Of a stretch of 64,000 bases of DNA, positions 1-8,582 are shown piece by piece; within the stretch, counting starts at the first letter, position 1, and each line of letters begins with the position of its first letter. A program made the position numbers and the translations under genes. Source of the DNA: Flavobacterium shii (GTDB taxonomy: Bacteria > Bacteroidota > Bacteroidia > Flavobacteriales > Flavobacteriaceae); contig NZ_JAOZEW010000025.1 of NCBI RefSeq assembly GCF_025847235.1, positions 28,199 to 92,198 on the forward strand, in the 5' to 3' direction. Under the pieces are notes generated by a model. That model was not told the DNA's origin. It ran no database searches and worked only from the letters and a program-made list of their open reading frames with translations.

Positions 1-1109
1 CAATGAACGAATCATTTGCCACTCTTGGTGAAGTACTTTGGCATGGACATGACGCCGGACAAGACGGTGAAGACAGATCTCGCTATGAAAAATTGCAAAA
101 CTGTTTACGTTCTTCCAAAAATGGAATAAGTCCACCTTTGGCCCGCTTTTATTATAAGAACAAAGAAGATATGTTTGACAATATCACTTACTCAAAAGGT
201 TCTATAATATTATATGCAATAAAAAATCAAATGGGAGATGCCGCATTTTATAAATCATTAAATCGTTATTTAACAGCCAATGCTTTTAAATCTGGAGAAA
301 GTCATCAATTGCGTTTGGCAATGGAAGAAGTGACTGGGAAAGATTGGAGTCCTTATTTTAACCAATGGTATTACCAAGGAGGAAATCCCATTTTAAATAT
401 TGAATATGGTTATACCAACGGGAAAGCTACAATTGCTGTAAACCAAGTACAGGATGCTTCTGTACAAACCTTTAATTTACCCTTAAAAGTAGATTTTTAT
501 GTAAATGGAACCAAAATAAGAAAGGATATTTTAATTGACAAAAGAGAACAAAATTTTAGTTTTGATGTTCCTGCTCAGCCAACTTTTGTAGATCTTGATC
601 CGGATAAAATTTTAGTTGGTCAGATCATTGATAACAAAAAAATAGCCGATTATTTGTATCAATATAAAAATGCCCCATCGTATTACAACAGAATTGAAGC
701 TATAAAATTTGCTGCAAAAGATAAAAGTCATGATGCCCAACTTATACTATTGGCAGGTTTAGAAGATCAGCAAGATGATTTGAGAATCCTTAGCATTAAA
801 GAGATTGATTTAAGCGATACCAAAACAAAAGAAGCTGCATTAAAAAGCTTACTCAACATTGCCAAAAATGATAAAAAAACAGCTAGTAGAGCAGCTGCAA
901 TTATAAAACTAGCATCTACTGGAGATCCTGTTTATAAAGACTTAATGAACGAAAGCATTAAAAATCAATCTTATAATGTAATTGCTGCTGGTATAATCGG
1001 ATTAACGAAATTTTCTCCCGATGAAGCCAATAAAGCCCTAACAACATTGGACGAAGACACTACCAAACATATTACACCGTTGATGAAAAAACTGAACAAC
1101 CAAAAATAA
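1..1109 (+). CDS. M1 family zinc aminopeptidase, 3' part (5' end outside window)
   Basis: The open frame runs in from the left edge. Its first visible residues, NESFATLGE, match the stretch after the HExxH motif of M1 (gluzincin) aminopeptidases in which the glutamate is the third zinc ligand; HExxH itself lies outside the window. The methionine at position 3 is therefore probably internal. A helical region including KGSIILYAIKNQMGD and the FNQWYYQGGNPIL segment follow, as is usual for M1 enzymes. The last 150 residues are helical and HEAT-like (residues about 215-365). The family removes N-terminal amino acids from peptides; bacteroidetal members are commonly exported. A strong hairpin terminator lies 34 nt after the stop. 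The family call is firm; substrate and export cannot be judged. Confidence 0.85.
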   Translation, partial: MNESFATLGEVLWHGHDAGQDGEDRSRYEKLQNCLRSSKNGISPPLARFYYKNKEDMFDNITYSKGSIILYAIKNQMGDAAFYKSLNRYLTANAFKSGESHQLRLAMEEVTGKDWSPYFNQWYYQGGNPILNIEYGYTNGKATIAVNQVQDASVQTFNLPLKVDFYVNGTKIRKDILIDKREQNFSFDVPAQPTFVDLDPDKILVGQIIDNKKIADYLYQYKNAPSYYNRIEAIKFAAKDKSHDAQLILLAGLEDQQDDLRILSIKEIDLSDTKTKEAALKSLLNIAKNDKKTASRAAAIIKLASTGDPVYKDLMNESIKNQSYNVIAAGIIGLTKFSPDEANKALTTLDEDTTKHITPLMKKLNNQK

Positions 1110-1142
1110 AGAATCATAACCATATCCTGTACTATAAAGTAA

Positions 1143-1178
1143 CGCGTTGGGTGTAATTTATGAATTACACCCAACGCG
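1143..1178 (+). terminator. Rho-independent terminator of the M1 peptidase gene
   Basis: A perfect 16-bp inverted repeat (1143-1158 and 1163-1178) with a 4-nt TATG loop, followed by an AT-rich, T-rich tail. It lies just downstream of the peptidase stop codon. Apart from the elements below, the rest of 1179-1448 shows nothing recognisable. Confidence 0.85.
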
Positions 1179-1448
1179 CTTAATTAATTTTTGGAATTTT
1201 AGAACCAAATACAAAAGCATAAATTATTCTTAACCTACATCTGTTTTCTATTTTAACTATTTGTACCACCTAAAATATGGTTAAAAATAAAGAAGAAATG
1301 CAATAAAATTATTAAGATAATTAAGCTAATTGAAATAAGAATAGCTAATTTTATATTTTATAAAGCTTTTAAGAACAGTTAAGAAATTAACCATCGATAC
1401 CATTCGTTACAGAACTAAACACTTCATTATAAATTTAAAAAGACTTTT

Positions 1449-1469
1449 ATTTTGCAATAAATGCAAAAT
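1449..1469. promoter_or_regulatory. Inverted repeat upstream of the LacI-type gene, candidate autoregulatory operator
   Basis: ATTTTGCA (1449-1456) and TGCAAAAT (1462-1469) form a perfect 8-bp inverted repeat with a 5-nt spacer. It lies about 20 nt upstream of the putative -7 box of the regulator gene. It differs from the TGTGTTCGAGCACA palindromes in front of the locus genes, so if it is an operator it may belong to another protein. Confidence 0.35.
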
Positions 1470-1489
1470 AAACAAACACAAAGTTTTTA

Positions 1490-1497
1490 TATATTTG
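1490..1497 (+). promoter_or_regulatory. Bacteroidetes-type -7 box (TATATTTG) for the LacI-type regulator
   Basis: TATATTTG fits the TAnnTTTG consensus exactly and ends 6 nt before the ATG at 1504. Transcription would begin at or next to the start codon, so the mRNA may be leaderless. No convincing -33 TTG is seen at the usual spacing. Confidence 0.5.
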
Positions 1498-1503
1498 CCC
1501 CTT

Positions 1504-2544
1504 ATGGATAAAAAGTATACAATAAAAGATATTGCTAAATTAGCAGGAGTTTCGAAAGGTACTGTTGACAGAGTATTGCACAAAAGAGGAAAAGTTTCTC
1601 CCTTGGCACTACAAAAAGTAAACGAAGTCCTAAGTGTAATTAATTACGAACCCAATCTTATTGCTCGAAATTTAAAGAACAATAAGGTTTATCATATTTG
1701 TATCCTTCTACCCGATCCTAAACTAGATCCATATTGGTTGCCTTGTGTTAAAGGGATAAAAGATGCTATACAGGAATTTAAAGCTTACAATTTACTTATT
1801 GAGACTTTTTATTTTAATCCAGAAAAAACAAAGTCGTTCATAAACATTAATGAAACTATTATTGAAAAGGCGCCAGATGCAGTTTTATTAGCGCCATTAT
1901 TCCATAAAGAAACATTGGAGGCTATAAAAAAATATGACTCCTTAAACATTATTGTAAACACATTTAACAATCAGGTAGAATCTACTTCGATCAAGAATTT
2001 TGTTGGACAAGATTTATTTAGAAGTGGTCGCGTGGCAGCCAAATTATTAAATACAATTCTCAACAAAGGTCATATTGCAATTATCCACATTGATGAAACC
2101 TACAAGAATGCAATTCACATGCAGGAAAAAGAAAGAGGTTTTAGAAATTACTTTTCCGAAAAAGAAGATCCTGATTATAAGATTACAACATTAAAACTTA
2201 AAAGTCCAAATGTAGAAGTTAACTTAAAGAACTTCATCAATGAAAATCCAGATTTGTCCGGTGTTTTTATTACAACATCGAGAGCTTACCAAATAGCCAA
2301 AACAATTAATGAGGTTAAGGATAAAAAAATCCGAATCATTGGATATGATTTGATTGATGAAAACGTAAGTAATCTAAATCTTGGAATAATTGATTTCCTG
2401 ATTCATCAAAACCAAAAAAGACAAGCCTATCTGGGGATAACGTATCTTGTAGACCATTTCCTTTTTCATAAAGAAACACCCGAGGTTACTCTCTTGCCTA
2501 TTGATATTATCAACTCAGAAAATGCCGATTTTTATTTGGAATAA
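1504..2544 (+). CDS. LacI/GalR-family transcriptional regulator
   Basis: A 346-residue protein with an N-terminal LacI-type helix-turn-helix at residues 6-27 (KDIAKLAGVSKGTVDRVL), a hinge region to about residue 60, and a periplasmic-binding-protein-like effector domain (about 62-346) of the ribose-binding type. It should bind a palindromic operator as a dimer and respond to a sugar. ATG at 1504 is preferred over an upstream in-frame TTG because it starts at the conserved domain. It opens the glycan locus, and identical CG-centred palindromes lie before the phosphoesterase gene and susC, making it the natural candidate regulator. Their position upstream of the -33 elements would fit activation better than simple repression. 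Its stop codon abuts the stop of the convergent next gene. Confidence 0.9.
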   Translation: MDKKYTIKDIAKLAGVSKGTVDRVLHKRGKVSPLALQKVNEVLSVINYEPNLIARNLKNNKVYHICILLPDPKLDPYWLPCVKGIKDAIQEFKAYNLLIETFYFNPEKTKSFININETIIEKAPDAVLLAPLFHKETLEAIKKYDSLNIIVNTFNNQVESTSIKNFVGQDLFRSGRVAAKLLNTILNKGHIAIIHIDETYKNAIHMQEKERGFRNYFSEKEDPDYKITTLKLKSPNVEVNLKNFINENPDLSGVFITTSRAYQIAKTINEVKDKKIRIIGYDLIDENVSNLNLGIIDFLIHQNQKRQAYLGITYLVDHFLFHKETPEVTLLPIDIINSENADFYLE

Positions 2545-3183
2545 TTAGTCTTTCAAAGTTAATATTCCAAATGAAGAGGGAGTATGAAAATTCGGTGTTT
2601 CGGTAACGGGATTCACCCAGGTAATCCATGTTGGCTGATAATCTGTATCATTAATTTTGGAATATTTAGCCCTAAAAATCCCTGTTTCAATTTGGTTATT
2701 ATTGATTAAATTGAATTTCTTTAAAGATGCAATACTTATCGCTCCTTCCACCACAAAAGAAGCATTATTTATAGATGATTTAACCCATAAATCATCTTTT
2801 GGCCATGACCAATCAAAGTTAAAATTCTTATCGGGATAGGCTATAAAATCCATTATTCTCGCTGCTGTATCAATCTCCATACAATAATATGGATTAAGCG
2901 TTTTATCTGGTCTAAAAAACAACTCGACCCTATCGGAATTATTAATACTGTCAATACTATTATCTTCCTTTTCGATATGAATTTCGATATCATATACTGT
3001 AAAACAAAAAAACAATTGCTCAGAATCCCACAGCGCTTTAAACTCAATACGAGAAGGAATTTTAGAATCCCAAGGTGAGCAAAAATCATCCAGAACAACC
3101 GCTTCCTTCCATAAATCAGAATCACCTTTTCCAGATACAATCAATTGATTTTTGGCTATTGGATTTACTTCGTATTTTTTCAT
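2545..3183 (-). CDS. CBM9-like carbohydrate-binding domain protein
   Basis: About 212 residues from the chosen ATG at 3183 (MKKYEVNPI); an in-frame ATG at 3195 is possible, and the open frame continues to 3324 without resembling the family. The aromatic- and acid-rich pattern (WDSEQLFFCFTVYD, DRVELFFRP, YYCMEIDTAARIMDF, FDWSWP, FRAKYSKI) is that of the family 9-like carbohydrate-binding domains common in Bacteroidetes. No signal peptide is evident from this start, so it may be cytoplasmic, or the N-terminus may be misjudged. It is convergent with the LacI-type gene with no gap between stop codons. Ligand unknown; a sugar-binding role is inferred from family and locus. Confidence 0.75.
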   Translation of the reverse strand: MKKYEVNPIAKNQLIVSGKGDSDLWKEAVVLDDFCSPWDSKIPSRIEFKALWDSEQLFFCFTVYDIEIHIEKEDNSIDSINNSDRVELFFRPDKTLNPYYCMEIDTAARIMDFIAYPDKNFNFDWSWPKDDLWVKSSINNASFVVEGAISIASLKKFNLINNNQIETGIFRAKYSKINDTDYQPTWITWVNPVTETPNFHTPSSFGILTLKD

Positions 3184-3380
3184 TTCCTGATTCATATAAT
3201 TCTTTAAATAGTATCTGATGTAATGTTTCCTAAATTCTAAAAATGGCACCCAAATGACACGGATTGATTCTTTTTTAAATTTATGGCAGATAAAAATCTT
3301 CTTAATCTTTATAATCTGTGGCATAAAAACAGAGTACTTATTCTTGCGAACAGCCCCTAAATATTATAATAAGACAAATA

Positions 3381-3400
3381 TAATGTGTTCGAGCACATTA
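3381..3400. promoter_or_regulatory. Palindromic operator TGTGTTCGAGCACA upstream of the phosphoesterase gene
   Basis: TGTGTTCGAGCACA (3384-3397) sits inside a 20-bp palindrome (3381-3400) with a single mismatched pair. The CG centre is typical of LacI-family operators. The same 14-mer occurs at 5187-5200 before susC. Here it ends 17 nt upstream of the -33 TTG, about 58 nt before the predicted start of transcription. Confidence 0.75.
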
Positions 3401-3414
3401 CGCAATACTTTTCT

Positions 3415-3444
3415 TTGTTTAATAAAATATAATTGATAGTTTCG
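3415..3444 (+). promoter_or_regulatory. Bacteroidetes-type promoter of the phosphoesterase gene
   Basis: TTG (3415-3417), 19 nt, then TAGTTTCG (3437-3444), close to the consensus TAnnTTTG. The stretch from TTGTTTAATAAAAT to TAGTTTCG is nearly the same as in the susC promoter at 5217-5247, which supports both as real and co-regulated. Confidence 0.75.
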
Positions 3445-3504
3445 TTGCTGTTTATGACTAACCAACAATCTTTTAAACTATAAATAACCAAAATTTTATC
3501 TTTT

Positions 3505-4728
3505 ATGAAAGAAGAAAAAAACTCCCGCCGTTCATTCTTAACGAAAACTATAATAGGTATTTCGGGATCAGTTATAGCCACGGGATTACCATTATCTGCA
3601 TTAGCATCAAATACGGATATTGATATAATAGATTCCAAACACGTTTTTTTGACTAAACCCTATTTGCAAGCTCCAACAAGTGATAGCATCACAATTATGT
3701 GGCTTACCAACCAGCTTTGTTTAAATTGGGTAGAATATGGAGAAACCGAAAAATTAGGAACTAAAGCTCAACAATCTGCACATGGCATGATGAATACCAA
3801 TTCTAAAATAAACACAATAACACTTAGGAATCTCAAACCAAATACAAAATATTATTATAAAGTTTTTTCTAAACAAATCTTGGACTTCCAGCCTTATAAA
3901 ATCACTTTTGGAGATATTATAAACAGTGATACCTATCGTTTTCAAACATTAGACCCAAAAGCCAAAGAAGTAAGTTGGCTAGTTCTAAATGATATTCATG
4001 ACCGCCCAGAATCTTTTGGTGAGTTACTACAACTCAACCAAAACAAACCGTATGATTTCATATTTTTAAACGGAGATATGTTTGACTATCAAACTGATGA
4101 AAACCAAATCATCAATCATCTGCTCAATCCTTGCAGTATTTTTTCGACCGAAAAACCTTTTATGTTCGTAAGAGGAAATCATGAAACCAGAGGTAAATAT
4201 TCCCGAAATCTATTAGATTATTATTACAACTATAATAAGAAAGAATATTACACTTTCCTGATGGGTCCAGTTTTTACAATTGTTCTTGACACTGGAGAAG
4301 ACAAGAAGGATTCACATCCTGTATACGGAGGAACTGTAAATTATGATTCTTATCGCGAAGAGCAAGCCGCTTGGTTAGAAAAACAAATGAAGTCCAAAGC
4401 TTTTAAAAATGCTCCCTTTCGTGTAGTAATGATGCATATTCCTCATTATCATTCCGACGAAGAGCATGGAACGACTGAATGTCGCAGATTATTTGGTACT
4501 TTATTCGAAAAATATAAAATTGATTTGTTTATCGCTGGGCATACACATGAATACGGAATGTTCGAACCTAATAAGGACCACTCCTATCACTTTGTTATAG
4601 GTGGCGGACCAGAAACCGGAATAAGAACCTTAATACAAATTCAAGCCAACCCTAAAGTTTTGAATTTACAAATGCTAAATGACTCTGGTAAAGAAATCGG
4701 TTCTTTTCGACTAAATACTAAAAGATAA
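3505..4728 (+). CDS. Tat-exported calcineurin-like metallophosphoesterase (purple acid phosphatase type)
   Basis: 407 residues. The N-terminus has a twin-arginine signal (SRRSFLTKTIIG, residues 7-18), then a hydrophobic stretch ending near ALAS at 35. Residues 46-150 look like a fibronectin/purple-acid-phosphatase N-terminal domain. The metal-binding motifs are complete: D163-x-H165, GDxxD (190-194), GNHE (224-227), H311 and GHTH (345-348). The family hydrolyses phosphomonoesters or diesters with a two-metal centre, probably in the periplasm here. It has its own operator and promoter, near-identical to those of the SusC/D operon, so it may dephosphorylate part of the same glycan. Substrate unknown. 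Confidence 0.88.
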   Translation: MKEEKNSRRSFLTKTIIGISGSVIATGLPLSALASNTDIDIIDSKHVFLTKPYLQAPTSDSITIMWLTNQLCLNWVEYGETEKLGTKAQQSAHGMMNTNSKINTITLRNLKPNTKYYYKVFSKQILDFQPYKITFGDIINSDTYRFQTLDPKAKEVSWLVLNDIHDRPESFGELLQLNQNKPYDFIFLNGDMFDYQTDENQIINHLLNPCSIFSTEKPFMFVRGNHETRGKYSRNLLDYYYNYNKKEYYTFLMGPVFTIVLDTGEDKKDSHPVYGGTVNYDSYREEQAAWLEKQMKSKAFKNAPFRVVMMHIPHYHSDEEHGTTECRRLFGTLFEKYKIDLFIAGHTHEYGMFEPNKDHSYHFVIGGGPETGIRTLIQIQANPKVLNLQMLNDSGKEIGSFRLNTKR

Positions 4729-4841
4729 ACTTTTAAAATCTCAAATTTATTTCGAATGCTATTTTAATTGAAATTCATGGATAATCATTTTCTTATCTAA
4801 AATTAAATTTGAAAGAAAAATCTTTTTAATTAAATTTTATA

Positions 4842-4879
4842 AAAGTCCTTCAAATAACTACACCATTTTGAAGGACTTT
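4842..4879 (+). terminator. Hairpin, probable terminator after the phosphoesterase gene
   Basis: A perfect 13-bp inverted repeat (AAAGTCCTTCAAA at 4842-4854, TTTGAAGGACTTT at 4867-4879) with a 12-nt loop, 113 nt after the stop codon. The U-tract is weak. The rest of 4880-5160 is AT-rich with nothing recognisable. Confidence 0.6.
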
Positions 4880-5163
4880 ATACTACACGGACTAAAAAAA
4901 AAGCACATCAATTTTTTAATTCCTAACCCCGCTATTGAGGCGATATTATTGCTTTTATTAACATATTTTTCTTAAAAAAGACTAGTCTATAACAGCAAGC
5001 TTATATAAGAATTTGACAATTTTTTAATCAATAGTCAATCTATATTTCATCATCTGACAATAATAACAAACAAAACTATTGTTTTTAATCAAAAAAGAAA
5101 CTCTATGTTTTTTAATAATAAACTAGAATTTTATTACTAAAAAAACATTTTCCATAAAATTTA

Positions 5164-5200
5164 TGTGCTCGAGAACACAAATATCGTGTGTTCGAGCACA
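5164..5200. promoter_or_regulatory. Tandem operators upstream of susC
   Basis: Two palindromic sites. The proximal one, TGTGTTCGAGCACA (5187-5200), is identical to the site before the phosphoesterase gene and ends 16 nt before the -33 TTG. The distal one, TGTGCTCGAGAACACA (5164-5179), has the same half-sites spaced 2 bp further apart. The distance between the two sites is about two helical turns, so cooperative binding is plausible. Confidence 0.75.
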
Positions 5201-5216
5201 TTTTTCATGTTTTTCC

Positions 5217-5247
5217 TTGTTTAATAAAATTTAAATATATAGTTTCG
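5217..5247 (+). promoter_or_regulatory. Promoter of the susC-susD operon
   Basis: TTG (5217-5219), 20 nt, TAGTTTCG (5240-5247). Nearly identical in sequence to the promoter at 3415-3444. It implies an untranslated leader of about 225 nt before the susC ATG. Confidence 0.75.
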
Positions 5248-5315
5248 TCATATCATAAAAAATAAAGCACGATTTCTGTTAAAAAAGCACAATACAATAA
5301 GCAAGAAAAAACTTC

Positions 5316-5365
5316 TTTTTTAAAGATTTAAAAAAAGAAATTTCAAATAATTAATCTTTAAAAAA
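5316..5365 (+). other. AU-rich hairpin in the susC leader
   Basis: TTTTTTAAAGATT (5316-5328) and AATCTTTAAAAAA (5353-5365) are perfect 13-bp complements with a 24-nt loop inside the predicted long leader of susC. It could affect mRNA stability or translation; with no GC pairs clustered at its base it is not a classic terminator. Confidence 0.4.
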
Positions 5366-5477
5366 GTATCAAATCACGATTTCATTTAAGGCCTATTTCC
5401 TTAAATCGATTATAATAAAAATGAATACCTGTTAACACACACTAAACAAATTATTAACCAAACCCATTTTTAAGAGT

Positions 5478-8400
5478 ATGAAATTATTAATTAAAAAAAA
5501 GCCTAGAAGTTTGCGGTTTAACAAGCCATGTGGAAAAGAAATCAAATTAGCAATTCTTTCCTTGTTTGCTTTGACTTTTCAAATTTCAACAGCAGCTTCA
5601 TCAAAAGAAGTAAGCCCAAACAGGATTGATTTATCATTGGTACAAAAAATTGTTAAGGGTAAAGTAACAGATGCAAATGGATTACCTCTTCCAGGAGTAA
5701 ATGTTCTTATTAAAGGAACAACTATCGGTGTACAAACAGATTATAATGGTGAATTTTCTATTGAAGTAGCAGATAACCAAACGGTATTGGTTATTTCTTA
5801 TATGGGAATGCAGGAACAAGAAGTAACGATTGGAAAAGGGCCTATCGTTGTTGCCTTAAAAGAAGCTGGAGAAGTAATGGACGAAGTAGTTATCGTAGGT
5901 TACAGTAAAATTAAAAAAGAAAGTCTTACCGGAGCTTTACAAACTATCGACAATAAAAAACTTATTGACGCTACCACTCCATCTGTAGAAAACTTATTAT
6001 CGGGTAAAGCAACTGGTGTATATGTAACTTCTGGAAATGGTCAACCGGGAGATACTGGTAAAATTGTTATCCGTGGAAAAACTACTGTTAATGGAAGCAC
6101 TGACCCATTATGGGTTATCGATGGCGTTATTGTAGGTAGTACTTCGGGAAATATGAACCCTGCAGATATCGAAACGCTTACTGTACTTAAAGATGCTGCC
6201 TCTACAGCTGTATATGGTTCTCAGGGTGCAAATGGTGTAATCATTGTTACTACAAAAAGTGGTAAAAATGGTAAAGCAACCATTAATGCATCGATTAAAA
6301 CTGCAGCCACAACATTAAATACAGGTAATTTTAGTGTCATGAACGGTGAAGAATTATATGATTTATATGATTCTTTCCCAAACAAGCAAAATTTTAGTAA
6401 TGCATGGTGGTGGAAACCCGATTTAAGAAATAAAAATTACGACTGGTGGAAAAATGCTACACAAACAGGTATTGCAAGAGATTTTAATCTTTCGATAAAT
6501 GGTGGTAGTGATGTATTTAAAAGCTATGTTTCTCTCGGTATATATGACGAAACCGGTGCAGTAAAAGGATATGATTACACCCGTTATAACTTGCTTCTTA
6601 AATTTAGTTATAAAGTAAATAATTGGTTAACAATACGCCCTCAAGCAAATATTACACGTATAGAAACAAATGACAGACAACACTCTGTACTCGCTATGTA
6701 CGGCAACTTGCCTTGGGATAGCCCTTATCTGGAAGATGGAACTTTGGTAGGAAACCAACCCAATCCAACTTGGGTAAATACAACTGGCTCAAACTATTTG
6801 TATGATTTACAATGGAATTATGGAGAATCACAAACTTATAATGTTAGAAGTAATTTAGATTTTGATGTAAAATTCAATTCATGGTTAACGTTTACTTCTA
6901 CAAACAACTATATATTTTCAAATTTTACTTCAATGTACTACACCGACCCAAGATCATCTGGAGGATTGGCTGTAAAAGGAAGAATTGAAGATCTAAATGA
7001 AGGTTACAATCGTTTTTATACCAACCAATTATTCAAATTCAATAAATCATTTGGAGCACATGCAATAAATGCAATTGCGGGTTATGAATGGAATGAATAT
7101 AACGACAAAAAATCCAAAGGAATTGCAACAGGTATAGCTCCGGGATTCATCATTCCCGATGTTGCAGCTATTCCTGAGAAAGTAGGTGGTACAAGAGCAC
7201 AATGGGCAGTTCAATCCCTGTTAACAAACATCAATTATACCTATGATGACAGGTACATGGCGCAATTTTCTATACGTCGCGATGGAGCTTCGAATTTTGG
7301 AGAAAATGCAAGATATGGTAATTTCTTTTCTATTAGTGGTGGTTGGAATATCCATAAAGAGAAATTTTTTAAAGCCGATTATATCAATAATTTAAAACTT
7401 AGAGCAAGTTATGGTTCTGTAGGAAACAGACCAAACAGTTTATATCCTCACCAACCCTTATATTCTTTGGCATCGGCTACAACATCGTATAGTTATAATG
7501 GAAACTCAGGAGCTATAATTTCTCAAATTGGTAATCCTGATTTAAGTTGGGAGAAAACCTTTACAACTGGTATTGGTTTGGATGTAAGTTTCTTTAACAG
7601 AATCAATGTAACACTTGATTATTACGATAAAGATACATCTGGTTTATTATACCAAGTTCCTCTACCTGGGGTTATTGGAGTAACTAGTATTTGGAGAAAT
7701 GTTGGAGCTGTAAACAACAGAGGTTTTGAAGCAGCGATTAATGTAGACATCATTAAAAATGAAAACTGGAGATGGAATATAGATGCTAATATTGGCTTAA
7801 ACAAAAACAAAGTAACAAGCCTTTACGGAACAAAACAAGAGATTATTGTTGGTGATGGAAGTGGCGTTGCAGGTTCGGCATCCAAACTACTTAAACCGGG
7901 ATTAGATGTAGATACTTGGTACCTTACAGAGTGGGCAGGCGTAGATCCTGATAACGGAAAACCACAATGGTATAAAACCGATGCAACAACTGGAGAACGT
8001 GTTAAAACGTATAGCTATGGCGAGGCATCAAAAAATCAAATTGCTATTGATGCTTACACACCATCCTATTATGGAGGATTCTCGACTAGTTTAAATTATA
8101 AAAATTTCGATTTTGGAGCAACATTTAGTTATTCAGTAGGCGGTAAAATTTACAACTATGCCCGCGCCGAATTTGATTCGGATGGAGCTTATACAGACCG
8201 TAACCAAATGAACCTTCAAAAAGGATGGAGTCGTTGGGAAAAACCAGGCGATATTGCTACTCATCCGCAAGCAATTTTTGATAATACAAGTCAATCAAAT
8301 AAAGCATCGTCTCGTTTCTTAGAAGACGGATCATACTTAAAAATGAGAAGTGTATCATTTGGATATAATCTATCTATTGAGCGTTTGAATATATCAAATC

Positions 8401-8570
8401 TTAGAATATTCATTGCTGGGGAAAACTTGTTTACAATAACAAATTTTTCAGGTGTTGATCCAGAGATACCACCATCCGAAAGAAATGGTGTAAGAACAAT
8501 AACAGGAGTTGCAACCTCTGTATATCCTCAGACACGCAGATTTGTATTAGGTTTTAATCTTAGTCTTTAA
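5478..8570 (+). CDS. SusC/RagA-family TonB-dependent outer-membrane transporter
   Basis: 1030 residues. It has a signal peptide (about 1-40, with a basic N-terminal extension), a carboxypeptidase-regulatory-like domain at 60-128 (GKVTDANGLPLPGVNVLIKG), a DEVVIVGY segment (135-142) preceding the plug, the plug domain (about 145-260) with the family signature VLKDAASTAVYGSQGANG, and a 22-strand-type barrel to a C-terminal phenylalanine-containing strand (RRFVLGFNLSL). It forms the pore of the SusCD complex that imports oligosaccharides using TonB energy. susD follows after 12 nt. Two operators and a promoter lie upstream. There is no N-terminal STN domain, so it is not the anti-sigma-signalling type, which fits regulation by the LacI-like protein. 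Confidence 0.95.
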   Translation: MKLLIKKKPRSLRFNKPCGKEIKLAILSLFALTFQISTAASSKEVSPNRIDLSLVQKIVKGKVTDANGLPLPGVNVLIKGTTIGVQTDYNGEFSIEVADNQTVLVISYMGMQEQEVTIGKGPIVVALKEAGEVMDEVVIVGYSKIKKESLTGALQTIDNKKLIDATTPSVENLLSGKATGVYVTSGNGQPGDTGKIVIRGKTTVNGSTDPLWVIDGVIVGSTSGNMNPADIETLTVLKDAASTAVYGSQGANGVIIVTTKSGKNGKATINASIKTAATTLNTGNFSVMNGEELYDLYDSFPNKQNFSNAWWWKPDLRNKNYDWWKNATQTGIARDFNLSINGGSDVFKSYVSLGIYDETGAVKGYDYTRYNLLLKFSYKVNNWLTIRPQANITRIETNDRQHSVLAMYGNLPWDSPYLEDGTLVGNQPNPTWVNTTGSNYLYDLQWNYGESQTYNVRSNLDFDVKFNSWLTFTSTNNYIFSNFTSMYYTDPRSSGGLAVKGRIEDLNEGYNRFYTNQLFKFNKSFGAHAINAIAGYEWNEYNDKKSKGIATGIAPGFIIPDVAAIPEKVGGTRAQWAVQSLLTNINYTYDDRYMAQFSIRRDGASNFGENARYGNFFSISGGWNIHKEKFFKADYINNLKLRASYGSVGNRPNSLYPHQPLYSLASATTSYSYNGNSGAIISQIGNPDLSWEKTFTTGIGLDVSFFNRINVTLDYYDKDTSGLLYQVPLPGVIGVTSIWRNVGAVNNRGFEAAINVDIIKNENWRWNIDANIGLNKNKVTSLYGTKQEIIVGDGSGVAGSASKLLKPGLDVDTWYLTEWAGVDPDNGKPQWYKTDATTGERVKTYSYGEASKNQIAIDAYTPSYYGGFSTSLNYKNFDFGATFSYSVGGKIYNYARAEFDSDGAYTDRNQMNLQKGWSRWEKPGDIATHPQAIFDNTSQSNKASSRFLEDGSYLKMRSVSFGYNLSIERLNISNLRIFIAGENLFTITNFSGVDPEIPPSERNGVRTITGVATSVYPQTRRFVLGFNLSL

Positions 8571-8582
8571 AAAAACAAAATC

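Noticed and set aside
1495..1503. TTG start three codons before the LacI-type ATG
   Set aside because: The ATG at 1504 begins directly at the conserved domain, and the TTG overlaps the -7 box.
3184..3324. 47-residue N-terminal extension of the CBM9-like protein
   Set aside because: The extension is basic, does not form a signal peptide and does not resemble the family; starts at 3183 or 3195 are better.
3384..5200. Reading the TGTG/CACA palindromes as CRP-type sites
   Set aside because: CRP sites keep TGTGA and TCACA with a 6-bp spacer; two of the three sites have only 6 bp between TGTG and CACA and a CG centre, which fits LacI-type operators better.
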